From the NCBI GenBank assembly GCA_022828125.1, contig JAJEJD010000020.1, positions 62,001 to 126,000 of the forward strand: a stretch of DNA of 64,000 bases, in the 5' to 3' direction. Shown here in pieces: positions 1 to 9,828 of this stretch. The translations under genes were made by a program, and so were the position numbers. The notes below the pieces were generated by a model. The model saw nothing but the letters and a program-made list of their open reading frames with translations, made no database searches and had not been told where the DNA came from. Every line of letters begins with the position of its first letter. The first letter of the stretch is position 1. Source of the stretch: a bacterium (GTDB taxonomy: Bacteria; UBA8248).

Positions 1-1816
1 GACGGTCGTCAAGAGCAAATCCATGGCGTCCGAGGAGATCCATCTGAATCAAGCACTGGAGGCGGCGGGAATCACCCCCTATGAAACAGACCTGGGCGAA
101 TGGATACTGCAACTGGCCAACGAGACGCCTAGCCACCTTGTGGCGCCGGCCATCCATAAAACACTAAAGCAAGTGCAAGACCTTTTTCGCGAAAAAGTAG
201 ACCCAAACGCCGGCTCTGACCCCCAAGAGCTCACATCAATCGCGCGGGAGAAACTGAGAACGGAGTTCCTGCGCGCGGGGATGGGAATCAGCGGCGTGAA
301 TTTCGCAGTGGCGGAAACCGGAACGCTCTGCCTCGTCACGAACGAGGGAAACGGACGGCTCGTTACGACTTTACCCAAAGTCCATGTCGCTATTATGGGG
401 TTCGAAAAAGTAGTGCCTACGCTGCGAGAGGCGCTTACACTCCTTTCCGTGCTCCCTCGCAGCGCGACCGGCCAGAAACTCACGAGCTATTTCACTATGC
501 TCACCGGGCCGAGGAGGGCAGATGAGGCCGACGGACCCGATGAGGTTCATCTCGTACTCCTCGACGGGGGGCGTTCGAGACATCTCGGGACGCCGTTTCA
601 GGAGGCGTTTCATTGCATCCGCTGCGGAGCTTGCCAAAACGCCTGCCCGGTTTTCCAGACGGTCGGTGGTCACACGTACGACTCCGTATACGGAGGGCCG
701 ATCGGTTCCATCCTCAGTCCCATGTTCCGTGGCCTTGACGTTTCAGGAGAACTACCTGCGGCATCAAGTCTGTGCGGCGCCTGTATGGATGCCTGCCCCG
801 TATTCGTCGACATTCCCCGCATGTTGCTGGAAATGAGGGAAACAAGAACGGTCAAAAAAAACAATGCTCTGATGGAGAGATTCTCATTTCGCTTGCTCGG
901 TATGGCGATGCGCAAACCTTTTATTTGGGAGACGGGTTTCAAGGTGGGGTCCGTTTTTTCAAGATTCCTGAACGCCAAAGCGGCCACATGGCTGCCAGGC
1001 CCTCTAGGTGCGTGGGCGCAGGGGCGCGAGCTTCCGAAAATTGCGAAAAAAAGTTTCCGCGCGCGCTGGCGGGAGAAAAAACGAAGAGGCGTCGATTCGT
1101 CTACAACACCTCATGACACACCACGAGCCAGCGGTCAGGACGCAGTAATCGAAAAGACCCACCAAGCCCTGGAGTTGGCTCATGGCTTGTCGCACGGCCA
1201 CTTTGAAAGCACCGAAGACCCTCTGCCGGAAATCAGCGTCCCGGACGCCGCCGCCCGCTTCGCGGCAGAGTTCGAAGCGGTAGCGAATCCCGTTCATCGC
1301 CCGTATTCTGTGGATGACGTTCGGGAGTATGTGCTCGATCTGGCAGCTAAATGGAAAGAATACCCCGTCGCTATCAGTGACGGCCTGCCGATCGAAGTAA
1401 CCGATTGGCTTATGGATGAAGGGTTTGACGTGATTCCCCCATCGAGCGAGGGAGATAATCGAGACGCTATCGCCCGTTGCGGCATCGGAATTACGGGCTG
1501 CGACTGGGCGATTGCGGAAACAGGCAGTATTGTTCTGCGGAGCGGGCCCGGCCATCCGCGCCTTCACTCCCTGCTACCGGAAACTCACTTGGCCCTCATT
1601 CCTGAAAAGAACATCCTGCCCCATATTTCCTCGCTGGGACCTGAACTCGAAAGAACTCTCAAGCAAGGAGAAGGAGCCTCGCCCAGTTGCGTCAACATCA
1701 TTACGGGCCCCAGCCGCTCGGCCGACATCGCCCTGACGCTCATCAAAGGCGTGCATGGCCCTCGAGATGTTTTTGCGATTATCGTTCCTGACGCACTCAT
1801 TTCGGGAGACTCGTGA
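1..1816 (+). CDS. LutB/LutC-type lactate-utilisation iron-sulfur protein, 5' end cut by window edge
   Basis: Two LUD domains flank a bacterial ferredoxin-type region. Counting from the internal Met at base 23, the cluster CIRCGACQNACPVF gives Cys 198, 201, 204 and 208, and CGACMDACPVF gives Cys 251, 254 and 258. The N-terminal half is LutB-like; the last 200 residues (GITGCDWAIAETGSI) look LutC-like, so this is a B-C fusion. The frame stays open to base 2 and reads TVVKSKSM before that Met, which matches the interior of LutB proteins, so the true start lies outside the window. In known systems LutABC oxidises L-lactate in the cytoplasm; LutA is not visible here. The fusion and function are by family resemblance. 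Confidence 0.85.
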   Translation, partial: TVVKSKSMASEEIHLNQALEAAGITPYETDLGEWILQLANETPSHLVAPAIHKTLKQVQDLFREKVDPNAGSDPQELTSIAREKLRTEFLRAGMGISGVNFAVAETGTLCLVTNEGNGRLVTTLPKVHVAIMGFEKVVPTLREALTLLSVLPRSATGQKLTSYFTMLTGPRRADEADGPDEVHLVLLDGGRSRHLGTPFQEAFHCIRCGACQNACPVFQTVGGHTYDSVYGGPIGSILSPMFRGLDVSGELPAASSLCGACMDACPVFVDIPRMLLEMRETRTVKKNNALMERFSFRLLGMAMRKPFIWETGFKVGSVFSRFLNAKAATWLPGPLGAWAQGRELPKIAKKSFRARWREKKRRGVDSSTTPHDTPRASGQDAVIEKTHQALELAHGLSHGHFESTEDPLPEISVPDAAARFAAEFEAVANPVHRPYSVDDVREYVLDLAAKWKEYPVAISDGLPIEVTDWLMDEGFDVIPPSSEGDNRDAIARCGIGITGCDWAIAETGSIVLRSGPGHPRLHSLLPETHLALIPEKNILPHISSLGPELERTLKQGEGASPSCVNIITGPSRSADIALTLIKGVHGPRDVFAIIVPDALISGDS

Positions 1817-1864
1817 TGAGTCACCTCCCCGAAGCTAAAATGAAGTATTTTGCACGACTCAATG

Positions 1865-1905
1865 AATAAACCCCTCGAGTGAATAGTCTGCCCGAGGGGT
1901 TTATT
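1865..1905. terminator. bidirectional hairpin terminator between lutB-like gene and glnA
   Basis: A perfect 13-bp stem pairs 1865-1877 (AATAAACCCCTCG) with 1893-1905 around a 15-nt loop. The A/T-rich outer stem gives a U-rich end in both directions. It lies between two convergent genes. Confidence 0.8.
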
Positions 1906-1942
1906 ATTGTTCTCTACTTTTCAGAATCGGTGACGCAAAAAA

Positions 1943-3355
1943 TTAAATGTCATAGTAGAGATGGAATTCATGGGGATGCGGACGCAGTCGAACCGCATCC
2001 ACTTCCTCTACACGCTTGTATTCGATCCAGTTGTCAATGACATCCTTCGTGAATACGTCGCCTTTCAGCAAGAACTCATAGTCCGCCTCGAGCGCGTCCA
2101 GAGCTTCGGGCAGGCTGCCGGGCGTCTGCTGAACGCTGCCCTTTTCCTCGGGACCGAGATCGTAGAGATTCTTGTCGATAGGCTCGGGCGGCATGATTTT
2201 ATTCTGAATGCCGTCCAAACCCGCCATCAGCATTGCGGCGAAGGCCATATAGGGGTTGCATGAAGGGTCAGGGCAGCGGAATTCGACCCTCTTGGCCTTC
2301 TCGCTTGAAGAATACATCGGAATCCGCACGCATGCGCTTCTGTTGCGGCAGCTATAGATCAAGTTGATAGGCGCCTCATAGCCGGGTACCAAGCGGCGGT
2401 AGCTATTCGTCGTCGGGTTCGTGAAAGCCAACAATGCGGGCGCATGCTTCAATAAACCACCGATGTAGTAAAGCGCGTCAGGACTCAAGTCGCCATAGGT
2501 CCCCGCACGATACATGATATTCTTGTCGTCTTTCCAAATGCTCTGGTGGCAGTGCATTCCGGTGCCGTTGTCGAGAAAAACGGGTTTCGGCATAAAGGTC
2601 GCCGTCTTTCCATGCTTTCTCGCCACGTTCTTGACGATGTATTTGTACTTCATCAGCTTATCCGCCGTGGTCACCAGAGTGTCGAATCGAATATCGATTT
2701 CACATTGCCCCGCAGAGGCCACTTCATGGTGGTGTACTTCACACTCGACGCCACATTCGAGCATCGTCAGCATCATCTCTGAGCGAACGTCCTGTAGCGT
2801 GTCGTTGGGCGGCACAGGGAAATAACCTTCTTTGTAGCGGTTTTTGTGACCGAGGTTCGGATCTTCGTTGGCGCCCGTGTTCCAGGCGGCCTCAGATGAA
2901 TCAACTTCGTAGAATGCATGATTTTCCGAACCGGAATAGCGCACGTCGTCGAACACGAAAAATTCGGCTTCGGGGCCGAAATAAGCGACATCCCCGATAC
3001 CTGTAGACTTCATATACTGTTCTGCCTTGATGGCAATGTGACGGGGGTCCCGATCGTAAAGCTCGAGAGTAACAGGATCCTTGATGTCACAGATAAGAAC
3101 CAGGGTCGGAATTTTCAGGAATGGATCCATAAACGCGGTCGTCGGATCCGGAATAAGAAGCATGTCGCTCTGATCGATGCTTTGGAACCCCCGGATGCTC
3201 GAGCCGTCAAAACCGACACCTTCTTCGAAGGTATCTTCCTCAAGAGTATCGATGTGCGCCGAGAAGTGCTGCCACATACCGGGCATGTCTATGAAACGAT
3301 AGTCAACCATTTGGGCGCCGCTTTCCTTAGCCAACTTCAAGACATCTTCAACCAT
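1943..3355 (-). CDS. glnA: glutamine synthetase type I
   Basis: 470 residues, the usual length of GSI-beta. It makes glutamine from glutamate, ammonia and ATP as a cytoplasmic dodecamer. [10 protein letters not shown] near residue 50, [11 protein letters not shown] and the [17 protein letters not shown] segment are classic GSI motifs. NLYDLGPEE places Tyr 398 at the adenylylation site, so GlnE-type control is likely although no glnE is in the window. A GGAGG ribosome site (3364-3368) sits 8 nt before the ATG. It is the last gene of glnB-glnD-glnA, 81 nt after glnD. Confidence 0.97.
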   Translation of the reverse strand: MVEDVLKLAKESGAQMVDYRFIDMPGMWQHFSAHIDTLEEDTFEEGVGFDGSSIRGFQSIDQSDMLLIPDPTTAFMDPFLKIPTLVLICDIKDPVTLELYDRDPRHIAIKAEQYMKSTGIGDVAYFGPEAEFFVFDDVRYSGSENHAFYEVDSSEAAWNTGANEDPNLGHKNRYKEGYFPVPPNDTLQDVRSEMMLTMLECGVECEVHHHEVASAGQCEIDIRFDTLVTTADKLMKYKYIVKNVARKHGKTATFMPKPVFLDNGTGMHCHQSIWKDDKNIMYRAGTYGDLSPDALYYIGGLLKHAPALLAFTNPTTNSYRRLVPGYEAPINLIYSCRNRSACVRIPMYSSSEKAKRVEFRCPDPSCNPYMAFAAMLMAGLDGIQNKIMPPEPIDKNLYDLGPEEKGSVQQTPGSLPEALDALEADYEFLLKGDVFTKDVIDNWIEYKRVEEVDAVRLRPHPHEFHLYYDI

Positions 3356-3436
3356 CTGTTACACCTCCATACGGAATGCGGTTTTGCGAGAAATTATCGA
3401 CACAAAACCAGGATTTGTTCAGCCCTTCAGGCTTCG

Positions 3437-6178
3437 TTATGACACGATGGCGCCTACTGGACGCCCTTCCTCGAGAATTTCGCTAAGATTTCCGCACAAC
3501 TCCTTCAGTCTGGTCGCATCTTCTATTTTTTGACCGCTGTCGTCCGTGATGTAGAAGGCATCCACCGCACATTGGCCCTCCGTGGTAATTTTGGCCCGCG
3601 AGATAGATATGCCCTCTTGCGCGAAGAATTGAGCAATCTGCGCCAGAAGGCCATGTCTATCCGGCGCAACTACTTCCAGAACCGTTGCATTTTCACTCGC
3701 CGTCTGGTCGAATTCGACCAGTATCGGCAAATCGAATGACATCCGTTTCTTCAAACGCAAATATTTTTTGCTCCGTCCCAAAAATTCAGGCAATCCCAGT
3801 TCGCCCGACAGTAATTCCTCCAGCGATTCCCGAAATTCTTTCCATAGGCCTTCATCGACGACGGCCTTTCCCTCTGCATCTACTACCTCGAATGTATCGA
3901 TCACCAAGCCGTCCTCGCGTGTATATACTTTCGCATCCAGAATGTTGAGCTCATACACTGCAAGCGCGCCGGCGACGAGCGCGAACAAACCGAGTTGATC
4001 CTTGCACAACAGCGTCAAGAGCGTATATCCCCGTCTTCTGCGGTGCGTGATGTCGACCTCGCAAATCGTTTCATCCGAAATACGGGTTCCAAGCTCAATA
4101 TGGCGCAGGATGTCTTGCGGCGAAGTTCCTGTGCGGTATCTATCCGGCATGGACTCCATGTGCCCGGCGATTTCTTCGCGCCCTATCCGGCTCCCTCCAG
4201 CTCTCGCCTCCAAACTCACCTGCTCTACGATGTCTTCCGCGCGCTTTCTCCTGTACAAATCCTCTCCCGTTTCCATCACCCTGAGCACTCGTTTATACAG
4301 TTCGTAGATTAAAGCACTTCTCCACTCATTCCATATACCCGGAGCGACGGCTGATATATCCGCATAGGTTAAGAGATAAAGCATTTGGAGCCTTTCCACC
4401 GTCTCCATTTTATCAGCGAAATTGCTTATCAAGACAGGATCGTCGATATCACGCCTTTCAGCCGTGATGCTCATTTCAATATGGCAAGCCACCAAAAATT
4501 CGATGATGCTTCCCTGGTCCGCCGGCAGGCCCATACGCATTATGATGTCGGGAAGCGCGGATGAACTCTTGTGCACATGCCTCGGCCCTCTCGCCTTTCC
4601 GATATCGTGAAACAAAAGCGCAAGCCTCAAAATGTTGGTGCGCTCCATCTCTCTATGGATATGGGCCACTTGTTGCAAGGACACGTCTTTCGTGTATGTG
4701 AGTTCATCCAATGCCGCCAGGGTCAACAAAGTATGTTCATCCGCCGTATATCGATGGTAGTGATCGTACTGGACGAAACATGTCAGAGGTTCAAACTCGG
4801 GGATATAACGCCCCAACAGACCGAGACCGTGCATTTCGTGCATCGTAGTCGCCACACCGGCCTTGCCGCTCAATATCCGCAAGAAGCTGTCCCTCACATC
4901 CGGCGATGAGCGAAAACTATCGTCGACGGTATCCAGGTGGGCTCGAACAAAGTTTCTTGCGCTCGGGGATAAACGGCACCCGAAGCGATATTGACACTCG
5001 AATATCCTCATCAGGCCCGTAGGATTTTCAAGGATTTCTTCAGGATTGGATTCATCCAGAACGAGCGAATGGTAGTCCTGTAAAGCCAACCCATCTTCGA
5101 GGGGTTGGAGCCGGGGTTTCCTGTTGACCCATCTCCTACTCTTCAGATGGTCTTCCAGGATTTCAAAAAAATCTCGGCAAAAAATATGCAAGTCTCTGGC
5201 ATGCAAGAAGTAATCGCGCATCAAGCATTCACTCGCCAAAGCGCTTTCTTCATCTTCATAACCCAACGCAGGAGCGACCTCGGCTTGCGCCGGAAAATTC
5301 AGCATATCGTTTTTGGCTTTTGCGCGTATGTGGAGTTGGGCTCGGATGCGAAGAAGAAAATCATAAGCCTTCGTCGCCTTTTCGAACTCCGCTTGCGGAA
5401 CCCAGCCCTTGCGCCATATTTCGTCCATTTCTTTCAGGCCAAAAGCCTTGGCCAACCAGCAGACGGCATGGAAATCCCGCAAGCCCCCCGCGCTTTCCTT
5501 CACGTTCGGCTCCAGGACATAAACCGAAGGATCCCATGAGCGATATCGTCTCATTCTCTCTTCAAGGCGATTTCGAAGATGCGAACTTTTCGCGACACGC
5601 TGCAGATAACCATCGAATTTCTTGTTGAATTCCCGAAAAACTTCTTCGCTACCCGCCAAGAATCGATTCTCCAGCATGGCGGTTTCGCTTTGGTAATCTT
5701 CTTTGGCTATTTTCAGACAATTAGAAATGGTTCTGGCGCTATGACCTATCGTAAGACCTGCATCCCACATTAGATACAAGACAGATCGTATCAACTCACT
5801 GATTTGCCCCTCATGTCCCGAAAATAGAAACAACAGATCGATATCCGAGCCAGGAGACAATTCCTCCCGCCCATACCCGCCAATCGCTACCAAAGCGCAT
5901 GAAAACGCCTGCTCGCTTTTGCCGGATTTTCCTTTTTCTCCCTCCAAAGCGTACGCATAGACTTGAGCAATATACGCATCCATGAAATTCGCATAAGCTT
6001 TACACAACTCGTACCCGCCCGCGCCCTCATGCTGCGCATTGCATATATGTTCACCTGCCTCCGCGTACGCCTCCTTGATATAGCGGAGAAAACCGCTTCG
6101 TTCCCACCCGCCAGCGGCAAGAGTAGTTTCTCGGATATCGCTTTGAAGTTTTAGTAAATGATTGAGAGATGGCGTCAT
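3437..6178 (-). CDS. glnD: [protein-PII] uridylyltransferase / uridylyl-removing enzyme
   Basis: 913 residues, full length for GlnD. The nucleotidyltransferase motif GGYGREELSPGSDIDLLFL lies at about residues 100-118 with the Asp pair at 112 and 114. An HD hydrolase domain follows (LLFHDIGKARGPRH, about residue 520), then two C-terminal ACT domains (about 720-800 and 825-900) that sense glutamine. It uridylylates PII when nitrogen is short and deuridylylates it when glutamine is high. It starts 12 nt after the PII gene, which encodes its substrate, so the two are co-translated. The ribosome site before this ATG is weak, in line with coupling. Confidence 0.96.
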   Translation of the reverse strand: MTPSLNHLLKLQSDIRETTLAAGGWERSGFLRYIKEAYAEAGEHICNAQHEGAGGYELCKAYANFMDAYIAQVYAYALEGEKGKSGKSEQAFSCALVAIGGYGREELSPGSDIDLLFLFSGHEGQISELIRSVLYLMWDAGLTIGHSARTISNCLKIAKEDYQSETAMLENRFLAGSEEVFREFNKKFDGYLQRVAKSSHLRNRLEERMRRYRSWDPSVYVLEPNVKESAGGLRDFHAVCWLAKAFGLKEMDEIWRKGWVPQAEFEKATKAYDFLLRIRAQLHIRAKAKNDMLNFPAQAEVAPALGYEDEESALASECLMRDYFLHARDLHIFCRDFFEILEDHLKSRRWVNRKPRLQPLEDGLALQDYHSLVLDESNPEEILENPTGLMRIFECQYRFGCRLSPSARNFVRAHLDTVDDSFRSSPDVRDSFLRILSGKAGVATTMHEMHGLGLLGRYIPEFEPLTCFVQYDHYHRYTADEHTLLTLAALDELTYTKDVSLQQVAHIHREMERTNILRLALLFHDIGKARGPRHVHKSSSALPDIIMRMGLPADQGSIIEFLVACHIEMSITAERRDIDDPVLISNFADKMETVERLQMLYLLTYADISAVAPGIWNEWRSALIYELYKRVLRVMETGEDLYRRKRAEDIVEQVSLEARAGGSRIGREEIAGHMESMPDRYRTGTSPQDILRHIELGTRISDETICEVDITHRRRRGYTLLTLLCKDQLGLFALVAGALAVYELNILDAKVYTREDGLVIDTFEVVDAEGKAVVDEGLWKEFRESLEELLSGELGLPEFLGRSKKYLRLKKRMSFDLPILVEFDQTASENATVLEVVAPDRHGLLAQIAQFFAQEGISISRAKITTEGQCAVDAFYITDDSGQKIEDATRLKELCGNLSEILEEGRPVGAIVS

Positions 6179-6190
6179 CGGAAGATATCG

Positions 6191-6547
<357 letters not shown>

Positions 6548-6581
6548 TCAAGTGAAAGTTCCAATGGGATGGTTTCCATCG

Positions 6582-6609
6582 ACTATAACACGCAATGGTT
6601 GGTCGTCAA
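6582..6609 (-). promoter_or_regulatory. sigma70-type promoter for glnB-glnD-glnA
   Basis: On the minus strand a -35 box TTGACG (6609-6604) and a -10 box TATAGT (6587-6582) are separated by 16 nt, each 5/6 to consensus. Predicted start of transcription is near 6575, giving a leader of about 45 nt before glnB. I found no convincing sigma54 -24/-12 element. Confidence 0.6.
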
Positions 6610-6859
6610 TCAATAAACCCCATGAACAGCAGCTCTCTCCGCATCCATTCAAATGGATTATTTACACGAAATATGTTTCCATGGTGTTACAAGGGAATGA
6701 TGAGTAATTTCAGATTTTTGCGAAATCCTGAAATTTCCTCGAATCGCACCACCAGAAGGTTGCGCGAGACGGCGCTTTTCCATACACTTCGACGTTGGTT
6801 CTTTCGTATTCCCCCTGATTTCAAGGCGTTTTATTCATTTCCGTAGGAGAATTTCAGCA
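6610..6859. other. intergenic region between divergent glnB operon and small Cys-rich gene
   Basis: AT-rich, no coding. It holds a stem-loop at 6706-6735 in which AATTTCAG pairs with CTGAAATT, with a further ATTT/AAAT inner stem. Its place upstream of the 6860 gene suggests a leader structure, but no clear promoter for that gene could be assigned. Confidence 0.4.
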
Positions 6860-7180
6860 ATGGAATGCACGCTTTTAGAAGCGCCGGTAGAATGCCATTT
6901 TGCATCGAAAGGCTACAATGGACAAAACCAATGCTCATACAACGGGAGTTCCTGTTTGCCCGTCGTCGAGGAATGCCTTTCAGGCGATGACGAAAAAGCA
7001 TGCGAACACATCTTGGAGTTTCCAAAAGGAAAGTTCTGCTCTAAATTTCCCAATCCGGAAAATCGTTGGGAACGCGGCAGATGCCCTCTCGCGACGCATA
7101 TCAAAGTAGACTTCGAGGCCCCTCTGGAGAAAAAACTCAACCCCCTGAAAGCCTCGAAACGAGCCGCGCGAGGAAACTGA
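6860..7180 (+). CDS. small eight-cysteine protein of unknown function
   Basis: 106 residues with Cys at 3, 12, 25, 32, 39, 48, 60 and 75 and a C-terminal segment ending W-x3-GRCPLATH. The cysteine number would suit a zinc or iron-sulfur site, but spacing does not match a ferredoxin or a zinc ribbon that I recognise. No signal peptide or membrane segment, so probably cytoplasmic; the last 25 residues are Lys/Arg-rich. An AGGAG ribosome site (6845-6849) precedes the ATG by 10 nt and a strong hairpin follows, so this looks like a real single-gene transcript. Function not assigned. Confidence 0.75.
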   Translation: MECTLLEAPVECHFASKGYNGQNQCSYNGSSCLPVVEECLSGDDEKACEHILEFPKGKFCSKFPNPENRWERGRCPLATHIKVDFEAPLEKKLNPLKASKRAARGN

Positions 7181-7217
7181 AGGGCAAACATATTTATTTA
7201 GGAACTCTCTACGTCAC

Positions 7218-7251
7218 AACAAAGCCGCGTTCTTCAGAACGCGGCTTTGTT
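7218..7251. terminator. bidirectional hairpin terminator
   Basis: Perfect 16-bp stem, 7218-7233 (AACAAAGCCGCGTTCT) with 7236-7251, tiny TC loop at the centre. The U-rich end TTTGTT is part of the stem. It lies between two convergent genes and can serve both. Confidence 0.75.
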
Positions 7252-7263
7252 GGCGAATGATTC

Positions 7264-8982
7264 CTAAGCTACCAGAAGAGCCAAAACCCCTGCAATAATG
7301 AATATCTGATCGGCGGCCACTTCCATGAGTCCGCTATGCCCCAGTATCTTTCGAGAATACCAGTATAGGCATGCACCTGCATACATAACCGGAACGAGCA
7401 TCGCGTAGCCGAACGACGGAGCTACCCACCCGTTTATGCAGGCGCTAACGAGAGCGACGGCCAATGCGGCGCAGATGGCCCCCATAAGCGCTTCGGTCTG
7501 CGCTTTTCCGAAAACGATCGGCAATGTTTTCTTGCCTACAATTCTATCGCCTTGAATGTCTCTCAATTCCATCAAGCCGGTTCGGAAGAAAATCAAACCG
7601 AAAGCGAAGAAAATCGACACCACCCAACCCGTGGAAATCGATTGAGAATTCGCCAGCGCGGGCAAAACCGCCATGCTGAAGGTCCAGCCCAATGCAAGAA
7701 CGAGAATCTTCAAAGCCGGGAGATTCATCACCCGCCCCACGAGTGCGCGAGGTTCGAGCTTCAGGCTGCAAAAGATGGCCCACATCAGACCGGCTATCAG
7801 AATACCCCCGGTCAGGTAGGAGATACTCATCCCGAACGCGATGGATACCAAGGCGGCGACCCATGACAGGGTCAACAGAATGAGTTTGTGTTTTTCATAA
7901 AAAAGAGCTCGATTGGGTTCATTGTATCTATCCGCCTCATAGCTGACACAACGATTTATCGTATGAGCCGCGAAGAGATAAAGGCCTGCCGTCACGGCGA
8001 GTCTCATCGAGAGGGGAAAACCACCCAATTTCGCGATGGCGATGCTGCCCAGCAACGCGGATAAGAAAAGAAGAACATTCGCTCTCGACAACACCTTGAG
8101 AATATCAACAAGCTTATCTGTGATATTTGGATTCGGATCGGGAATCGCCTCGATACGGTTGACGACGCGCCTGATCATCCAATCCGGCGTAGAGGCGCCC
8201 GCCGTTACGGCGATGTTCTTGTATTGCTGCAGGAATTTTTCGTCAATCTCATCTTCGGTTTCAATGAGAATCGAATCTGCGCCTTCCTCCTGCGCCACTT
8301 CCACCAAGCGGTTCGTGTTGCCACTGTTGCGACCTCCGACGACGACCATCAGATCGACATCGGGCGCCAATTTCTTTACCTCTTCCTGACGAACCTCTGT
8401 TGCATCGCAAATCGTATTGAACATTTGGGCTTGGGGATATTTCCGCAAAATCGCTTCTTCCACACCTTGCCACTCGCGCATGTTGATGGTCGTTTGCGCA
8501 ACCACTACGACAGGTCGATCGCCGATGTCCGGGAGCCCGGACACATCTTCCATGCACGTTATCAGATGGCTGCCGGCCTCCGCGTAGCCCTTGTGGCCAT
8601 CCACCTCCGGGTGACCTTCTTCTCCAATAATTACTGTGAATGCACCCATGCGAGAATGCTTTCTGATGACCCCATGCACTTTGGCAACGAGGGGACAGGT
8701 AGCATCTCGAATGCCTGCGCCCGAATTTCTTAAACGATCACGAACCTGCGGCGAGATGCCATGCGCCCGGATGACGACCAGACTCGTACTGCTCGGCGTC
8801 TCCTGGGGATCGGAAACAAGAACGCTTTTCTGCTCCAGCAATTCCACCGTTTGCGGATTGTGAATCAACGGCCCATGTGTGAGAACTTCGCTGGATGCAT
8901 CATTGGCCGTGTCCAAGGCGATATCGAGCGCTCTTTCCACTCCCCAGCAGAAACCAGCAGTCTTAGCCAGCTTGACTCTCAA
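7264..8982 (-). CDS. ispH: IspH-UbiA fusion: HMBPP reductase with C-terminal prenyltransferase-like domain
   Basis: 572 residues if the start is the TTG at 8982, which has an AGGAGGG ribosome site (8989-8995) 6 nt upstream; an ATG at 9006 lies before that site and is less likely. Residues 1-280 are a complete IspH: cluster Cys 12, 96 and 192, Glu 126 in HPEV, and GGRNSGNTNRL. IspH makes IPP and DMAPP in the MEP pathway. Residues 290-572 are a multi-pass UbiA-type domain with DIQGDRIVGKKTLPI as second Asp motif. The first motif reads NRCVSYEAD (343-351), with Ser where the first Asp is usual. The fusion links isoprene supply to a membrane prenyl transfer; its substrate is unknown. Confidence 0.9.
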   Translation of the reverse strand: MRVKLAKTAGFCWGVERALDIALDTANDASSEVLTHGPLIHNPQTVELLEQKSVLVSDPQETPSSTSLVVIRAHGISPQVRDRLRNSGAGIRDATCPLVAKVHGVIRKHSRMGAFTVIIGEEGHPEVDGHKGYAEAGSHLITCMEDVSGLPDIGDRPVVVVAQTTINMREWQGVEEAILRKYPQAQMFNTICDATEVRQEEVKKLAPDVDLMVVVGGRNSGNTNRLVEVAQEEGADSILIETEDEIDEKFLQQYKNIAVTAGASTPDWMIRRVVNRIEAIPDPNPNITDKLVDILKVLSRANVLLFLSALLGSIAIAKLGGFPLSMRLAVTAGLYLFAAHTINRCVSYEADRYNEPNRALFYEKHKLILLTLSWVAALVSIAFGMSISYLTGGILIAGLMWAIFCSLKLEPRALVGRVMNLPALKILVLALGWTFSMAVLPALANSQSISTGWVVSIFFAFGLIFFRTGLMELRDIQGDRIVGKKTLPIVFGKAQTEALMGAICAALAVALVSACINGWVAPSFGYAMLVPVMYAGACLYWYSRKILGHSGLMEVAADQIFIIAGVLALLVA

Positions 8983-9045
8983 TCGTATCCCTCCTGAAAC
9001 TTGCAACGTAAGATACGTTCATACTCCCAAGGCAATCGCATGTAC

Positions 9046-9075
9046 ACTATAGCGCCACTCTCGATTCATATGCAA
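9046..9075 (-). promoter_or_regulatory. possible promoter for the ispH-ubiA fusion
   Basis: Minus strand TTGCAT (9075-9070), 18-nt spacer, TATAGT (9051-9046). The -10 is 5/6 but the -35 only 3/6, so this is a weak call. Leader would be about 57 nt. Confidence 0.3.
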
Positions 9076-9087
9076 TAAAAATACAAT

Positions 9088-9633
9088 TTAACCTTCATGC
9101 GAACAGCGAAGCCGCTCAAAGCGAAATTCGATGATGGGCGGTGCATGTTTCAGGTGAACAAGATCCGAGATTCGGAACCATCCCCCGGAAGCATCCAGAA
9201 CCACTTCGCCGACCGTCCTGGGAAGATCGAATCTCTTAGGGCCACAACTGCCGGGATTGAAATATACGGTCTTGTCAATCATTCGGCAAAGCGGCTGATG
9301 ACTATGCCCGAAAATCACCAAATCCATTGCCTCCTGTTCAATAAGCATCTTGAATTCCTGGGACGGCCCTCCACGGTGCCAGACGATATGCTGAATCATG
9401 ATGCGCCAGCCTGCCATAACGGTTGTCAACCTCATCGGCGCCAAAGTGGGCGCATCCACGTTTCCCGAAACACAGGAGACAGGGGCAATGCTCTCAAGTT
9501 CCGGCAAGATCGAATCAGAACCTACATCGCCAGCATGGAAGATATGATCCGCGTCCTGGCAAAACTCGACCACGTCTTGCGCAAGGCGTCCATGCGTATC
9601 GGACAACACGCATAATCTGACGCTCGAAGTCAT
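9088..9633 (-). CDS. YfcE/MJ0936-type metallophosphoesterase
   Basis: 181 residues, usual length for the family. Metal-binding motifs appear in order: SDTHG (Asp 12, His 14), HAGDVG, SGNVD (in place of GNCD), IFGHSHQP and FNPGSCGPKRF. Such enzymes are manganese-dependent cytoplasmic phosphodiesterases; the natural substrate is usually unknown. It lies upstream of the ispH fusion on the same strand with about 105 nt between, so it may have its own promoter. Confidence 0.88.
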   Translation of the reverse strand: MTSSVRLCVLSDTHGRLAQDVVEFCQDADHIFHAGDVGSDSILPELESIAPVSCVSGNVDAPTLAPMRLTTVMAGWRIMIQHIVWHRGGPSQEFKMLIEQEAMDLVIFGHSHQPLCRMIDKTVYFNPGSCGPKRFDLPRTVGEVVLDASGGWFRISDLVHLKHAPPIIEFRFERLRCSHEG

Positions 9634-9828
9634 TTTCCGTTGCCTCGCGGGGATTCAGTGCGAATCGCAGACTCGCGCGTTCGCCTCCTCAAAAGGAATT
9701 CGAGTGCATTCCTCTCAAGCCGGGCGATCGCAACTTGCGTTTTGCCCCATATTGCCCATGTTCCGGCAAATCTCATTGTTTCCGCCATCCGAGAAAACAA
9801 TCCATACGCGCCAAATTATAAGTAAATG

